Shown: positions 17,999 through 26,868, counted from the first letter of the stretch. The stretch is 61,999 bases of DNA from Leptolyngbyaceae cyanobacterium CSU_1_4 (GCA_012034615.1 JAAUPA010000002.1:1-61999); one strand, 5' to 3'. The notes: generated from the sequence alone by a model not told the origin. Numbers and translations are program-made.

Positions 17999-19183
17999 AT
18001 GTCTTCTACTGAACTGCCCAAAATTGACTCAATTCTAGCAGTTGACGATACCCCAGATAATTTACTTCTGCTAGAAGCAATCTTGTCGGAGGAAGGGTAC
18101 GACATTCATACGGCGGAAGATGGTATTACTGCGCTTAAGCATATTGAGCAGTCTCCTCCTGATCTCATTCTGCTGGATGTCATGATGCCGGGTATGAATG
18201 GGTATGAGGTAACGCAGCACATTCGTAAAAATTCTGCTTTACCTTTTATTCCTATTTTATTAATTACTGCTTTTGACCATTCTAGTGTTGTAGAAGGGCT
18301 AGATATGGGGGCGGATGAATTTGTTCGGAAGCCTGTTGATCCAGAAGAATTGCTGGCACGGGTGCGATCGCTCCTTCGGTTGAAGCATAGCATTGATGAA
18401 CGCGAATTGATGATGCGCCAACGGGAAGACTTTGTGTCTCGCCTGACCCACGATTTACGAACGCCGCTAGTTGCTGCTGATCGGATGTTGCACTTATTTC
18501 TGCAAGAGGCGTTTTGCGAACTTTCCCCTGATATGAAAGAGGCGATCGGGGTGATGGTGCGTAGCAACCAAAGTCTCTTGCAAATGACCAATACTCTACT
18601 TGAGGTTCATCGTTATGATGCGGGGCAGAAATCCTTGGTGGCTTGCCCTTGCAACCTTTGGCACTTAACCTGCGATGTAATTCAAGAACTGAAGCCTTTA
18701 GCAGAGGAGAAAAACTTAGATCTAAAATCTGATTTCAGAATTATTGAGGGAGATGATGAGATGGGTGTGGTGATGGGCGATCGCCTTGAGCTCCGTCGGG
18801 TTTTGACCAATCTCATCGGTAATGCCATTAAATTTACTGAGCAAGGAACCATTGAGGTGCGGGTTATTGTCTCATTAGATGACCATGGCGATAATCAAGT
18901 TAATGATCCAGTTAATGATCAGAACAATAACCAAGTTAAACCATCAAAATCTTGGCTCAGTATTGAGGTTGAAGATACGGGAACGGGAATTGAATGGGAT
19001 GATCAAATTCATCTATTTGAAAGGTTTCGACCGGGTAAGCATCGTCGCTCTGGTAGCGGTTTAGGGCTGTATTTGTCTCGGCGAATTGTGGAAGCGCATT
19101 CTGGAAAAATTAATGTGGCTTCTACTGCTGGAAAGGGGAGTAAGTTTGTTGTAAAACTGCCTGTTATGGTAGAACATCGATAG
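17999..19183 (+). CDS. Hybrid response regulator-histidine kinase (REC-HisKA-HATPase)
   Basis: 394 residues. The receiver spans about 10-125 (VDDTPDN, phospho-Asp D60 in LILLDVMMPGMNG, Lys in VRKPVDP). The HisKA block follows, with H151 in RLTHDLRTPLVAADR. The ATPase has NLIGNAIKFT, VEDTGTGIEW and GSGLGLYLSRRI. There is no membrane segment. A low-complexity Asn/Asp-rich insert (NQVNDPVNDQNNNQV) lies in the ATPase domain. It is the last gene of the phosphorelay cluster and is separated from the previous one by a repeat. Confidence 0.93.
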   Translation: MSSTELPKIDSILAVDDTPDNLLLLEAILSEEGYDIHTAEDGITALKHIEQSPPDLILLDVMMPGMNGYEVTQHIRKNSALPFIPILLITAFDHSSVVEGLDMGADEFVRKPVDPEELLARVRSLLRLKHSIDERELMMRQREDFVSRLTHDLRTPLVAADRMLHLFLQEAFCELSPDMKEAIGVMVRSNQSLLQMTNTLLEVHRYDAGQKSLVACPCNLWHLTCDVIQELKPLAEEKNLDLKSDFRIIEGDDEMGVVMGDRLELRRVLTNLIGNAIKFTEQGTIEVRVIVSLDDHGDNQVNDPVNDQNNNQVKPSKSWLSIEVEDTGTGIEWDDQIHLFERFRPGKHRRSGSGLGLYLSRRIVEAHSGKINVASTAGKGSKFVVKLPVMVEHR

Positions 19184-19345
19184 CAATTTTCGATCGTTGC
19201 TAAAAATCTGTAGGGTGCCTGGAGTAAACCAGAAGATATTCCCTGCTCTTACTCTTACGGCATCAAATCATCTATCTTAGGACAGTTATCTTTTTCAGCC
19301 TTAAGAAGTAGACTGAAGAACAAACTTGCAGCAAGAGGTTGAAGA

Positions 19346-20629
19346 GTGGACGATATTTTTGCACGAGCGATCGCATTAAAGCAGAACCTTATTGATTTTG
19401 TGTTAGATGCAGAAGGAGAATTAGCCACTTCTTTAGAGTCCTATAGTGCCGCCCAACTTGCTCAAGTTGCTCAGTCGCCTGCTCAAAATTTAATGCCTTA
19501 TGAGATGGTAACTGAGTCTTTTTTGATCGGCGGAAAAGTCGGTGATAAAACACCAATTGATCTGTTTTTAGATCACGAACCTGACTTAACAGCAAGCGAT
19601 CGTCAGCTAGTCAAACAGTGGCATCGTGGTTTTCCAGGTTTGTTTGTAGTGGTTCAGGTTTTGCCTCAAGGATTGGAATTAATGAATTGGCTGACTGCAA
19701 AGCATTACGAGGTGCAAATTTCTGAAGCTCAGTTAGCTAGGCTGACTGCTGGAGAAATATTATTAACCTTCCTTACGCCTATTCTAGACCGACGCTGGAT
19801 TTGTTCCAAAATAGTAGGCTTGGGTAAGTTGGGTAAACCCAAGCTCGCAGTGGCGATTGGTAACTTTAAACAGTGTTATGGCCAATACTTATACAGCGAC
19901 GCGCCAGAACTGTTGACTGAAGCATGGCGATCGGTAGAACAATATCACCAAGATTTTATGGATTTCTTTAAAACTGATGAGGTAACCTTACCTGGATATC
20001 AATGGGCAAAGCAACTGACTTTGTTTCAGGAGATGCTGACCCAACGCCGGTTAGAGGCGGCAGGGATTGATAGCTCTAAAACTCTCTCGCAACTTGCTGA
20101 AGAAGCAGGGATATCACCCAAAGAAGTTGCTGAAGAAACTCTGGTGCCAGAACAAGCACCTGTCAAAATGATTAACCCAACAGTCGAGTTACCCAACTCG
20201 TTGAAGAAAGCAGACCATGTCACCGCATTAACCCATCCTCGGTGGGGACAAACTTTTCTCAGCACCTACTGGGAACTAAAATCTACTCTCGAAGCGCAGC
20301 ATCTAGAGCCTACTACAGACGCGCTTGTTCTTCAATGTCTGCGAGATCCTCAAGTGAATGCGTATATCTGGCACAGGTTAGCAGAGCAATATCCCATATT
20401 CTTAGAACAGGTATTGCAATCTAGCTTAAAGCGTTCTTCTTTCAATCTCAAAACAGATCTCGATTCTCTCCTGCGAGAATTCAATAAACCGTTAGAACCG
20501 ACTTTACCTGAAATTGCTAGTGTACCGTTACATCTCCATGAGCTATTCCAAGACGCTTTGTTAGAAGTTGGTAAGGATAAGTCTAAAAGCAAAGTAAAAC
20601 GCAAGTCCGCTACGGGTTTTCAACCCTAG
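19346..20629 (+). CDS. Conserved cyanobacterial protein of unknown function
   Basis: 427 residues from a GTG start, soluble, without a signal peptide. The N-terminal part (about residues 1-230) is a compact mixed domain (ATSLESYSAAQLAQVAQSPA, LFLDHEPDLTASDRQLVKQW). The middle is acidic and linker-like, and the C-terminus is helical, ending in a Lys-rich tail. I recognise the style as a cyanobacteria-specific hypothetical but no domain or catalytic motif. It stands alone between the kinase cluster and the small membrane protein genes. Confidence 0.75.
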   Translation: MDDIFARAIALKQNLIDFVLDAEGELATSLESYSAAQLAQVAQSPAQNLMPYEMVTESFLIGGKVGDKTPIDLFLDHEPDLTASDRQLVKQWHRGFPGLFVVVQVLPQGLELMNWLTAKHYEVQISEAQLARLTAGEILLTFLTPILDRRWICSKIVGLGKLGKPKLAVAIGNFKQCYGQYLYSDAPELLTEAWRSVEQYHQDFMDFFKTDEVTLPGYQWAKQLTLFQEMLTQRRLEAAGIDSSKTLSQLAEEAGISPKEVAEETLVPEQAPVKMINPTVELPNSLKKADHVTALTHPRWGQTFLSTYWELKSTLEAQHLEPTTDALVLQCLRDPQVNAYIWHRLAEQYPIFLEQVLQSSLKRSSFNLKTDLDSLLREFNKPLEPTLPEIASVPLHLHELFQDALLEVGKDKSKSKVKRKSATGFQP

Positions 20630-20884
20630 ATTTAGGTTAATAGTTTGTATAAATCAACTGAGCAAACTAGAGTTACAATAGTTATAATATTGCTGTAATG
20701 TTGCTGTAATTTTTGTTCTTCGTTCCTAGACAAGATTAAAGAGCGAGGGTAGCTTCACACGTTGCGCTAGTAAGCTACCTTAAGGTAAACCCATCTCTTA
20801 CAAATCTATCTCTTAAGACAGAAGGAGTAATAAAATAATTCCGGTATAGTTTATTTACAAAGAATTTTTTTGAGGGTCTTAACT

Positions 20885-21157
20885 ATGAATCTTATTGCGT
20901 GGATCATACTTGGAATTTTGGCTGGTGCAATTGCTAAGGCAATCTATCCTGGTTCACAAGGTGGCGGGATTTTAGGCACAATCATTTTAGGAATCATTGG
21001 GGCATTTATTGGAGGGAGCTTGTTGACCTTCTTCCAGACTGGAGCAGTACAACTAACCGCCACCTCTCTTAGTATTCCAGGTGTATTTGTTGCCGTGTTG
21101 GGCGCGATCGTGGCTGTTTTCCTTTGGAACTTGATCACCCGCAGCAGAACCGTTTAA
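20885..21157 (+). CDS. GlsB/YeaQ/YmgE family stress-response membrane protein
   Basis: 90 residues with three hydrophobic helices and the family glycine pattern (WIILGILAGAIAKAIYPG, GGILGTIILGIIGAFIGG). These transglycosylase-associated-type proteins are small inner-membrane proteins induced by stress; their mechanism is unknown. The track starts at a TTG at 20870. The ATG at 20885 is preferred, with GAGGG 8 nt upstream. It is followed by a clear intrinsic terminator. Confidence 0.9.
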   Translation: MNLIAWIILGILAGAIAKAIYPGSQGGGILGTIILGIIGAFIGGSLLTFFQTGAVQLTATSLSIPGVFVAVLGAIVAVFLWNLITRSRTV

Positions 21158-21192
21158 GAAGACTGAATGATGTCCAGAGACATAGATTAGGT

Positions 21193-21224
21193 AGGGCAAC
21201 TGAAAGTCTCATGTTGCCCTTTTT
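21193..21224 (+). terminator. Intrinsic terminator after the GlsB-family gene
   Basis: AGGGCAAC / GTTGCCCT forms an 8-bp G/C-rich stem with a 12-nt loop, followed directly by TTTTT. This is a textbook intrinsic terminator for the gene ending at 21157. Confidence 0.85.
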
Positions 21225-21264
21225 AATTCGTAAATTTCATTGAAGGAAGTAGGAGTGTAATTAA

Positions 21265-21621
21265 ATGCAGCGTTTTTTTGAGTCAAGCAGTAGATCAGTT
21301 TACAAATTTTTCGTGGTTACTCTTTTAGCAGGCTTGATCAGCCTTTCTGGAACATTGTTCAGTAGCGTTCCACCCGCATATGCTGATGTCTCTACTCCCC
21401 AGCAGGCACTTAGAGAAATTCAGAAAGATCAAGCGGCAGAAAGCCCAGCTAAAGCCTACAACGAGATGACAAAGATCGTTGAAGATCCTAAGGTTGGGAT
21501 AGAGAAAGAATATGAGAAAAAAGAGCAAGAATATTTTAAGGATCATCCTGAGGCAGGCGGAATAGTTGAGCAAGCTAAAGATCTGGTCAATAAAGTGACG
21601 GATTCTTCTAATGAGAAGTAG
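21265..21621 (+). CDS. Secreted small helical protein of unknown function
   Basis: 118 residues. The signal peptide runs from about 1 to 40 (basic start, hydrophobic FFVVTLLAGLISLSGTLF, probable cleavage after AYA in PPAYADVS). The mature part is short, charged and helical (KEYEKKEQEYFKDHPEAGGI). This layout resembles cyanobacterial low-temperature-induced or stress-secreted small proteins, but that is only a resemblance. GGAAGTAGGAG lies upstream of the ATG. It follows the GlsB-family gene beyond a terminator. Confidence 0.72.
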   Translation: MQRFFESSSRSVYKFFVVTLLAGLISLSGTLFSSVPPAYADVSTPQQALREIQKDQAAESPAKAYNEMTKIVEDPKVGIEKEYEKKEQEYFKDHPEAGGIVEQAKDLVNKVTDSSNEK

Positions 21622-21677
21622 CTCTATTTGATAAACACTGGATACTGTTTTATCCTCTGTACCATTTTCCAAGAGTT

Positions 21678-21719
21678 ATAAAGCGATCGCTCCCCGTATA
21701 ATTTGGGCGATCGCTTTAT
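21678..21719 (+). terminator. Hairpin with HIP1 octamers in its stem
   Basis: ATAAAGCGATCGC pairs perfectly with GCGATCGCTTTAT over 13 bp, with a 16-nt loop, 56 nt after the preceding stop codon. Each arm contains the HIP1 octamer GCGATCGC. It probably acts as a terminator for the secreted-protein gene. Confidence 0.6.
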
Positions 21720-21890
21720 GCTATTGGGTTAATTCAACCTACAGCGAGTTTTGCTGTTTTTAATTTCTGCTCTCGGGGATGATAGCGTTCTAGACAATAT
21801 GCATTACTCTTGGATTACTCTTACGATGAATATCTATTTACTCACTCTGATGGGAAGCAGGAACACTAAAGAATAGTATTTTCTAAATTA

Positions 21891-22328
21891 TTATGAACGG
21901 TAATCAGAACAGTCAGTCGCTTGCACTGTAAAGGCTTTAGAAGGATGAACTGCGCACCGAACATAAGAATTATCAGAAAAATAGTGGCACCGAGCGCAAG
22001 GAACGGGCTGCTTAGAACCTATGATAGATCTATCTTGTTTCACTCTTTGAAGTGCAGAGGTCTGTATAACTTTTTCAGATCTAAAAAAAGAAATGAGCAA
22101 AGAGGTGATCAGAGCACACCAGCCTATGAGAGGAATAATGAGTAAGCTGCTTTGAACGAAGTCAGATTCATAGGATCGATTAGTATAAGTAGATAAGTCA
22201 GCCTGCACTGATGACTGCGCCACTGTGGGCTGATTCACAGCATGGAGATCACGACCGCCGTAGGCTAGTATGGGATCTGTGTCTAGTCTAGAGGTAAGGT
22301 AAGAGTCTAAAAATATATAGTTGTCCAT
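21891..22328 (-). CDS. Single-pass membrane protein with a C-terminal Cys cluster
   Basis: About 145 residues. The N-terminus is polar and an internal transmembrane helix follows (SSLLIIPLIGWCALITSLLI). The C-terminal module CARCHYFSDNSYVRCAVHPS ... ATDCSDYR has four spaced Cys plus His and looks like a metal-binding knuckle; the same C-terminal pattern is common in short cyanobacterial hypothetical proteins. The ATG at 22328, with GAAGGTG upstream, is a better start than the track's TTG at 22346. Function is unknown. Confidence 0.7.
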   Translation of the reverse strand: MDNYIFLDSYLTSRLDTDPILAYGGRDLHAVNQPTVAQSSVQADLSTYTNRSYESDFVQSSLLIIPLIGWCALITSLLISFFRSEKVIQTSALQRVKQDRSIIGSKQPVPCARCHYFSDNSYVRCAVHPSKAFTVQATDCSDYRS

Positions 22329-22379
22329 TTTCTTCACCTTCAACAAGTAATGAGATTACATCTTGATAAACCAGCTTCG

Positions 22380-23497
22380 TTAAAGCCAAGTTTGATTGAC
22401 CACCAAGTTACGAATTCGCATCATTTCCTCAAACAAGTCTGTGTTGAATGCTTGTTCAACCGCCCAAACACCTGGTTTAACCAGTTGACCCGATAAGATA
22501 CATTGAGCAATACTGCCTGTCCCTTGCCCTGTAGCGACAGCCGCACTATCATGCACGAAGTTACTACAGAGCCGAACCGATCGCCCCTCTTTTTCTCCAG
22601 TAATCTCTGAGCGAATGGCTACTCCTGTACCGCTAAAGCGATCGCTAATATCGGTCATTCTGTGGCTAATGTGAGCTAAAATTTCGATTGCTTTAATATT
22701 CTGCATCAGTTGAGAGGGAAACCAATGAGCGACTATCCAGGTTAAGTGATTATAAAAATCTGGGGCAGAGCCAAATTTTGTAATCACAGTTTCTACAGGA
22801 AAACTGTTGACCAAGGTAAAAGACTCAGGCATGTCAAACCAGTAAACTCCTGTACGACCAAAAGGAGCCTGAAATTCAATGATTTCCCTTTCAGAATAAG
22901 GCTTGACAGATTGCCATTTACCCTCAATCCATGCCTCAAAAGGTTGTTGAAGACTTAAAAATGTTGTACGCATAACCGTAACCCCAGCTCCACCCGAGCC
23001 ACCTACTACATAGCTCAGGTGAATTTTTTGAACAGTATCTAACTGCTCTACTCCTTGACGCACCATACTGTTGGAGATACCGGGAAAGACACCTGAGTTA
23101 ACAACAGCCGTGACTCCTGAAGTAACAGCAGCTTCGTGAAGACTTAACGCTTTTTGAGTGAAGCTGCGATCGTCGCTTACATCAATGTAAGGAACACCTT
23201 TTTGAATACAGGCTGTAATACTGATGTATCTCGTTGGCGAAAAGGACCAGCACAGTGAACGACCAAATCAGTATGGGCGATCGCAGCTTGCAGCTTTTCT
23301 TTCTCAACCAAATCTAACGCGATATAACTAAGCCGCGATCGCAATGAGTCAGTTGCAATTTCATCTGCCAGAACAAGATGAGAAGTAGGAGTGCGCCCAG
23401 TAATGACAATATTTGCCGAAGTGTGTGCTATTAGATCAGCCATTACACAACTGCCAATTCGTCCCCGTCCCCCAATAATTAAGACTTGTTTTTCCAT
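22380..23497 (-). CDS. Saccharopine dehydrogenase-like oxidoreductase, split by a frameshift
   Basis: Track ORFs 23527-23177 and 23066-22380 are two parts of one gene. The first has the Rossmann start VLIIGGRGRIGSCVMADLI and VVHCAGPFRQRD. Adding one base near 23209-23213 lets CIQKGVPYIDVSDDRSFTQ follow and runs on through SGVFPGISNSMVRQG. The whole protein is about 372 residues, the size of cyanobacterial saccharopine-dehydrogenase-like proteins. Those have an NAD(P)-binding fold but generally no proven lysine-pathway role. The internal ATG at 23497 (MEKQVLIIGG) is the preferred start. Confidence 0.85.
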
Positions 23498-23831
23498 AAA
23501 TGTCATACTGTAAAAAAGGCAACCCAATTTCTAGTGCCTTCTGTAGACCGAACTGTTGTAGAACTGTGCTGCATTATTTAGATAATTATATTCCTCAATC
23601 AATTACTTTAGCCAAGTAAGAAAAATTAATAATTTGTAGATATTGCAGCAGTAAAACGCATTGCATCCTTAAGATAGTATAAATTCTGCGATTGCCAAAC
23701 CGTCTTTGCTCTAACTCAATGCATCAAGTGACAGACTATACCTGTGTTCCACCGGGTAAGGTTTTAGAGATTTGGAATCATGCTTTAACCTAGATTTAAA
23801 GCCTTACTCTATCAACAACAAGATCTCTCTA

Positions 23832-23877
23832 TTAACAACAAGATCTAGCCTTCAAAAAAGCTAGATCTTGTTGTTAA
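23832..23877 (-). terminator. Strong hairpin after the Hlip gene, with a competing repeat arm
   Basis: TTAACAACAAGATCTAGC pairs perfectly with GCTAGATCTTGTTGTTAA (18 bp, 10-nt loop) 5 nt past the Hlip stop codon. A second copy of one arm, CAACAACAAGATCT at 23813-23826, lies beyond it and could pair with the same partner, so two alternative hairpins are possible. It also closes the spacer to the saccharopine-like gene (minus strand). Confidence 0.7.
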
Positions 23878-23882
23878 GTTAA

Positions 23883-24107
23883 CTACTGGGCTGAGTAAGA
23901 AACTAGATGTAGTAGGTCTCGAACAACACTAACGCCATTCAAATCCCAGAGCAAGTAGGCAAGAAATCCAATCATGGCAAAGCGTCCATTCCACAGCTCA
24001 GCTTGGGGGTTAAACCCAAACAGAAAGGCATTACGATCTTCTCCATTGTAAGCATCAGCAATAGCAGGGCGATTAGTTGCAGGTTTCCGTTCAGTTGTAG
24101 ATTTCAT
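23883..24107 (-). CDS. High-light-inducible protein (Hlip/SCP), chlorophyll a/b-binding-like
   Basis: 74 residues: a disordered N-terminus and one transmembrane helix with the chlorophyll-binding signature ELWNGRFAMIGFLAYLLWD (Glu, Asn, Arg and the following hydrophobic face as in LHC helices). Hlips sit in thylakoid membranes, bind chlorophyll and carotenoid, and protect during photosystem assembly and light stress. FNPQAELWNGR is the usual lead-in. It is monocistronic, with a strong 3' hairpin. Confidence 0.94.
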   Translation of the reverse strand: MKSTTERKPATNRPAIADAYNGEDRNAFLFGFNPQAELWNGRFAMIGFLAYLLWDLNGVSVVRDLLHLVSYSAQ

Positions 24108-24568
24108 GGTGGGTACCTCTAAGTTAGTAACAAGACTGCTCGAATCATGTCCTTGGTAGACAGCTTTAAGTTAAATGTTTCAAGGTCTTAATGTTATCTA
24201 TCTATAGTGTTAAACCTATGTTTTTTCTGAGGCAAAGGAGTCGTATTAAAATTAAAATAAATACCTCTGAACCTAGCCCCGGTTCAAGAAAAGTTTTTGC
24301 TTACAACAGATAAGGAGGTATATTCATCAGAGTTCTCTCTTGCTTTAGGAGGATGTAATCATCCCTACAAATTTATAAAGTACTCGTACTGCAAGGTTTG
24401 CATACATAGGAATATAGAAACAAAGAATGTGTGATTATAGAGCTTTTGCGCTAACTATGATTACCTGTAAATTATGCGGGTTAATACTATGCTGGCTAAC
24501 AGAGCCGTGCTGGCTAACAGAACAATTTCAAACTAAGAGAATGCCTAGGAAGTCTAAATTTCTGCCTG

Positions 24569-24690
24569 AGCCGTCCCCTAAATCCCTTATTTTAAGGGGC
24601 TTTGAAGGGGAATGGGTTCAGAAGTTGCCTAAACTGGAGAGTTGGGGGGCGAGTGTAATTATCTTTGAGACTTCTTAGATATTCTCTAAG
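24569..24690. repeat. Short C/G-rich intergenic repeat, family B copy 3
   Basis: GAGCCGTCCCCTAAATCCCT, then AAGGGGCTTTGAAGGGGAAT, then GGGGGGCGAGTGTAATTATC and TTTGAGACTTCTTAGATATT. It is more diverged than copy 2, but the order and spacing are the same. The 83-residue track ORF 24427-24678 runs across it and is not a gene. Confidence 0.6.
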
Positions 24691-24933
24691 CACAGTGCCG
24701 TTGTTGCTCTAAAGATTCAGATTGGTGCAGGCATTGAGAATGCAAATCTCAATGCTCATCAGAAATTTTTAGGTAATCAATTGATGATAGCTCTAAGTGA
24801 CATTATAAACGACATGGATAACACCTTAGAGATTAGTGCTCAGAGTTCTAAAGTTCACAAAGATTTTCAATTGAGAGAACGCCTGACTTTCTTCAATTGT
24901 GAACATGTTTCTGAGCAAGTTGCTCATGCATAG
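24679..24933 (+). pseudogene. Possible gene relic (open frame without a good start)
   Basis: This frame stays open for 84 codons (AVVALKIQIGAGIENANLNA ... LRERLTFFNCEHVSEQVA) to a TAG at 24931-24933. It has protein-like composition but no ATG/GTG/TTG before 24781, and it begins right at the edge of a family B repeat. It could be a truncated gene remnant or chance. I do not recognise the sequence. Confidence 0.3.
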
Positions 24934-24970
24934 TTGGGTAAATTTTTAATTGGAGTTTAAGTATTGAATC

Positions 24971-26083
24971 ATGATGATGAGCTTAGATAGTAAACTTGAA
25001 TTCACGAAAACCTATGATGGGTTCTTAAAGCCTTCAAACGCAACTGATTATGCTGAGGCAGAACAACAGTTTGTTCAATTGCTTAATTTGGATAATTTAG
25101 ATCAGCAGGTTCGCCAGCAGCCTAAGTTGGCTAAAGAATTTGAGATAGTCTTGATAAAGTCGTTAGAGCTTGCTTATAAGCGGGTCGGTGATGAAAGTGC
25201 TCGCTTGTTTTTACAGCGTATTCTTTATCGAATTAATCGTTTGAACCTATTTTGGTATGATGACTTACAACACTATAAGAACGAGCGATCTTACTACTTG
25301 CAACAGGTGCGCGATCGCATTGAAGCGGTTTGGCAGGATTGGGAAATTTCACATTTTGATATTAAGCACTATCAGCAGCTAGATGTAGAGCAGGCTTTGA
25401 CCGCCCGTACTGAAGTAGATTTGAATCCCCCTCTGACAGACAATAAACGGTACTTGCGTGAAACTTTGACCTTAGAAGGATACCGCTGGCTCTTGGCGAT
25501 CGTCTCTTTAGATGGATTAGTTGAAGCAAGCCGAATGTCTCGGATTTTGGGAGGTGCAAGCAACGAAGTGCAGGCGATGCTAATTCGAGTGCTTATGGAA
25601 GAATATGGAAATGGACGCTTTAACCGTAAGCATTCTACGTTCTTTGCCCAGATGATGCAGGAAGTGAATTTGAAGACGGAGCCAGAAGCATATTTTGATG
25701 ATGCACCCTGGGAATTGCTAGCCAGCATCAACCACAACTTTTTGCTAACTGAATGTAAACGTCACTTTCTACGCTACAACGGCGGGCTAACCTACTTTGA
25801 AATCGTTGGTCCTTCAATTTATCGGGACTATATGACTGCTGCTAGTCGGTTAGGGCTCTCGGATACCGCTATGGGCTACTGGGAACTACATATTCGTGAA
25901 GATGAACGGCATGGGCAATGGATGTTGCAAGAGGTTGCTTTGCCTTTGGCAAAAATGTATCCAGCGAATGCTTGGGAACTTGTACTAGGGTATGACCAAG
26001 AAAAGCTAATAGGCGATCGGGCAGGAGCAGCCATTATTAGCGCTATTCAAACAGCCGAATTATCAGGAAATAAAGTTTTATGA
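24971..26083 (+). CDS. Iron-containing redox enzyme family protein (haem-oxygenase-like di-iron oxidase, HDO)
   Basis: 370 residues, all-helical, soluble. The second half (about 165-330) has the metal-ligand pattern of the HDO/Haem_oxygenas_2 superfamily: E210 or E211 and H221 in EEYGNGRFNRKH, E277 in the helix LTYFEIVG, and H307, D311 and H314 in ELHIREDERHG. Known members (UndA, SznF, BesC and others) use a di-iron centre to oxidise amino acids or fatty acids. The first ~160 residues are an extra helical domain I do not recognise. It overlaps the methyltransferase gene by 4 nt (ATGA), so the two are translated together. The substrate is unknown. Confidence 0.85.
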   Translation: MMMSLDSKLEFTKTYDGFLKPSNATDYAEAEQQFVQLLNLDNLDQQVRQQPKLAKEFEIVLIKSLELAYKRVGDESARLFLQRILYRINRLNLFWYDDLQHYKNERSYYLQQVRDRIEAVWQDWEISHFDIKHYQQLDVEQALTARTEVDLNPPLTDNKRYLRETLTLEGYRWLLAIVSLDGLVEASRMSRILGGASNEVQAMLIRVLMEEYGNGRFNRKHSTFFAQMMQEVNLKTEPEAYFDDAPWELLASINHNFLLTECKRHFLRYNGGLTYFEIVGPSIYRDYMTAASRLGLSDTAMGYWELHIREDERHGQWMLQEVALPLAKMYPANAWELVLGYDQEKLIGDRAGAAIISAIQTAELSGNKVL

Positions 26084-26868
26084 AAAAGGCAGTATTAAAC
26101 GCAGTGAAACTCAATTCGCTCAAGCCAAGTTTACCTAGAATAGGATCGCCTGAACTCAAATCCTATTCTCCTGACGATGTATTTTTTTGTCCTGAAGAGT
26201 CACAATTTTATTCCCAGTGTCTTGAGAAAATGGTACTTAGTCGGTGTGAAGCATTTGAGCAAGTGATTGAGTTTGGAACAGGCGACGGCACTCCTGTAAT
26301 CAGCGGTTTGTTAAAGACAAGATTTGCTGGAACTATTCACGGCTATGAACTGAGTCACTCTGCCTGTGAGGTTGCACAAAACAGAATTGAGCAGTATCAG
26401 CTTACTGATAAATATAAGATTCATAATCACTGCTTTTTTGAAGGGTACAAGGCAACGGGTGCAGATTATTTAATTGCTAATCCTCCTTACATACCTGCAC
26501 CCGACAATTCCATTTATATGCCTGCTCTCCATGGAGGAGTCGATGGTGCCACTATTACAAATAAGTTGTTATCAGTGGGGTGTCAGACGGTTCTACTCAT
26601 GATTTCGGCTTACTCAAACCCTGTTGAAACTATTCAACATGCGATCGATGAGGGATATAGTGTTGTTGATTTTATGGTTACTCCCCTCCAGTTTGGTTAC
26701 TATAGTTCTGAACCTAAAGTTAGAGATTGGATTACCAAACTGCGAGAAGAAAACAAGGCGTTTTACTCGTCCAATATTTACTTCTTAGCAGGCGTTTTAT
26801 TCCAACACAAGTCTGCTGGGGAAACCGACTTGTCAACTGAGTTGATTAAAGTAATTACTGCTCTGTAA
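26080..26868 (+). CDS. SAM-dependent methyltransferase with an NPPY motif
   Basis: 262 residues of class I Rossmann methyltransferase: motif I VIEFGTGDG (about residues 62-70), acidic motif II in IHGYELS and catalytic motif IV ANPPY (133-137), followed by IPAPDNSIYMPALHGGVDGA, as in HemK/PrmC-type N-methyltransferases. NPPY enzymes methylate planar nitrogen such as Gln or Asn side chains, or small-molecule amines. It is coupled by ATGA overlap to the HDO gene, so it probably acts in the same small-molecule or protein modification. Its stop codon lies inside a family C repeat. Confidence 0.88.
   Translation: MKKAVLNAVKLNSLKPSLPRIGSPELKSYSPDDVFFCPEESQFYSQCLEKMVLSRCEAFEQVIEFGTGDGTPVISGLLKTRFAGTIHGYELSHSACEVAQNRIEQYQLTDKYKIHNHCFFEGYKATGADYLIANPPYIPAPDNSIYMPALHGGVDGATITNKLLSVGCQTVLLMISAYSNPVETIQHAIDEGYSVVDFMVTPLQFGYYSSEPKVRDWITKLREENKAFYSSNIYFLAGVLFQHKSAGETDLSTELIKVITAL

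Noticed and set aside
24427-24678. 83-residue ORF on the plus strand
   Set aside because: It crosses family B copy 3; composition is not protein-like and there is no ribosome site.
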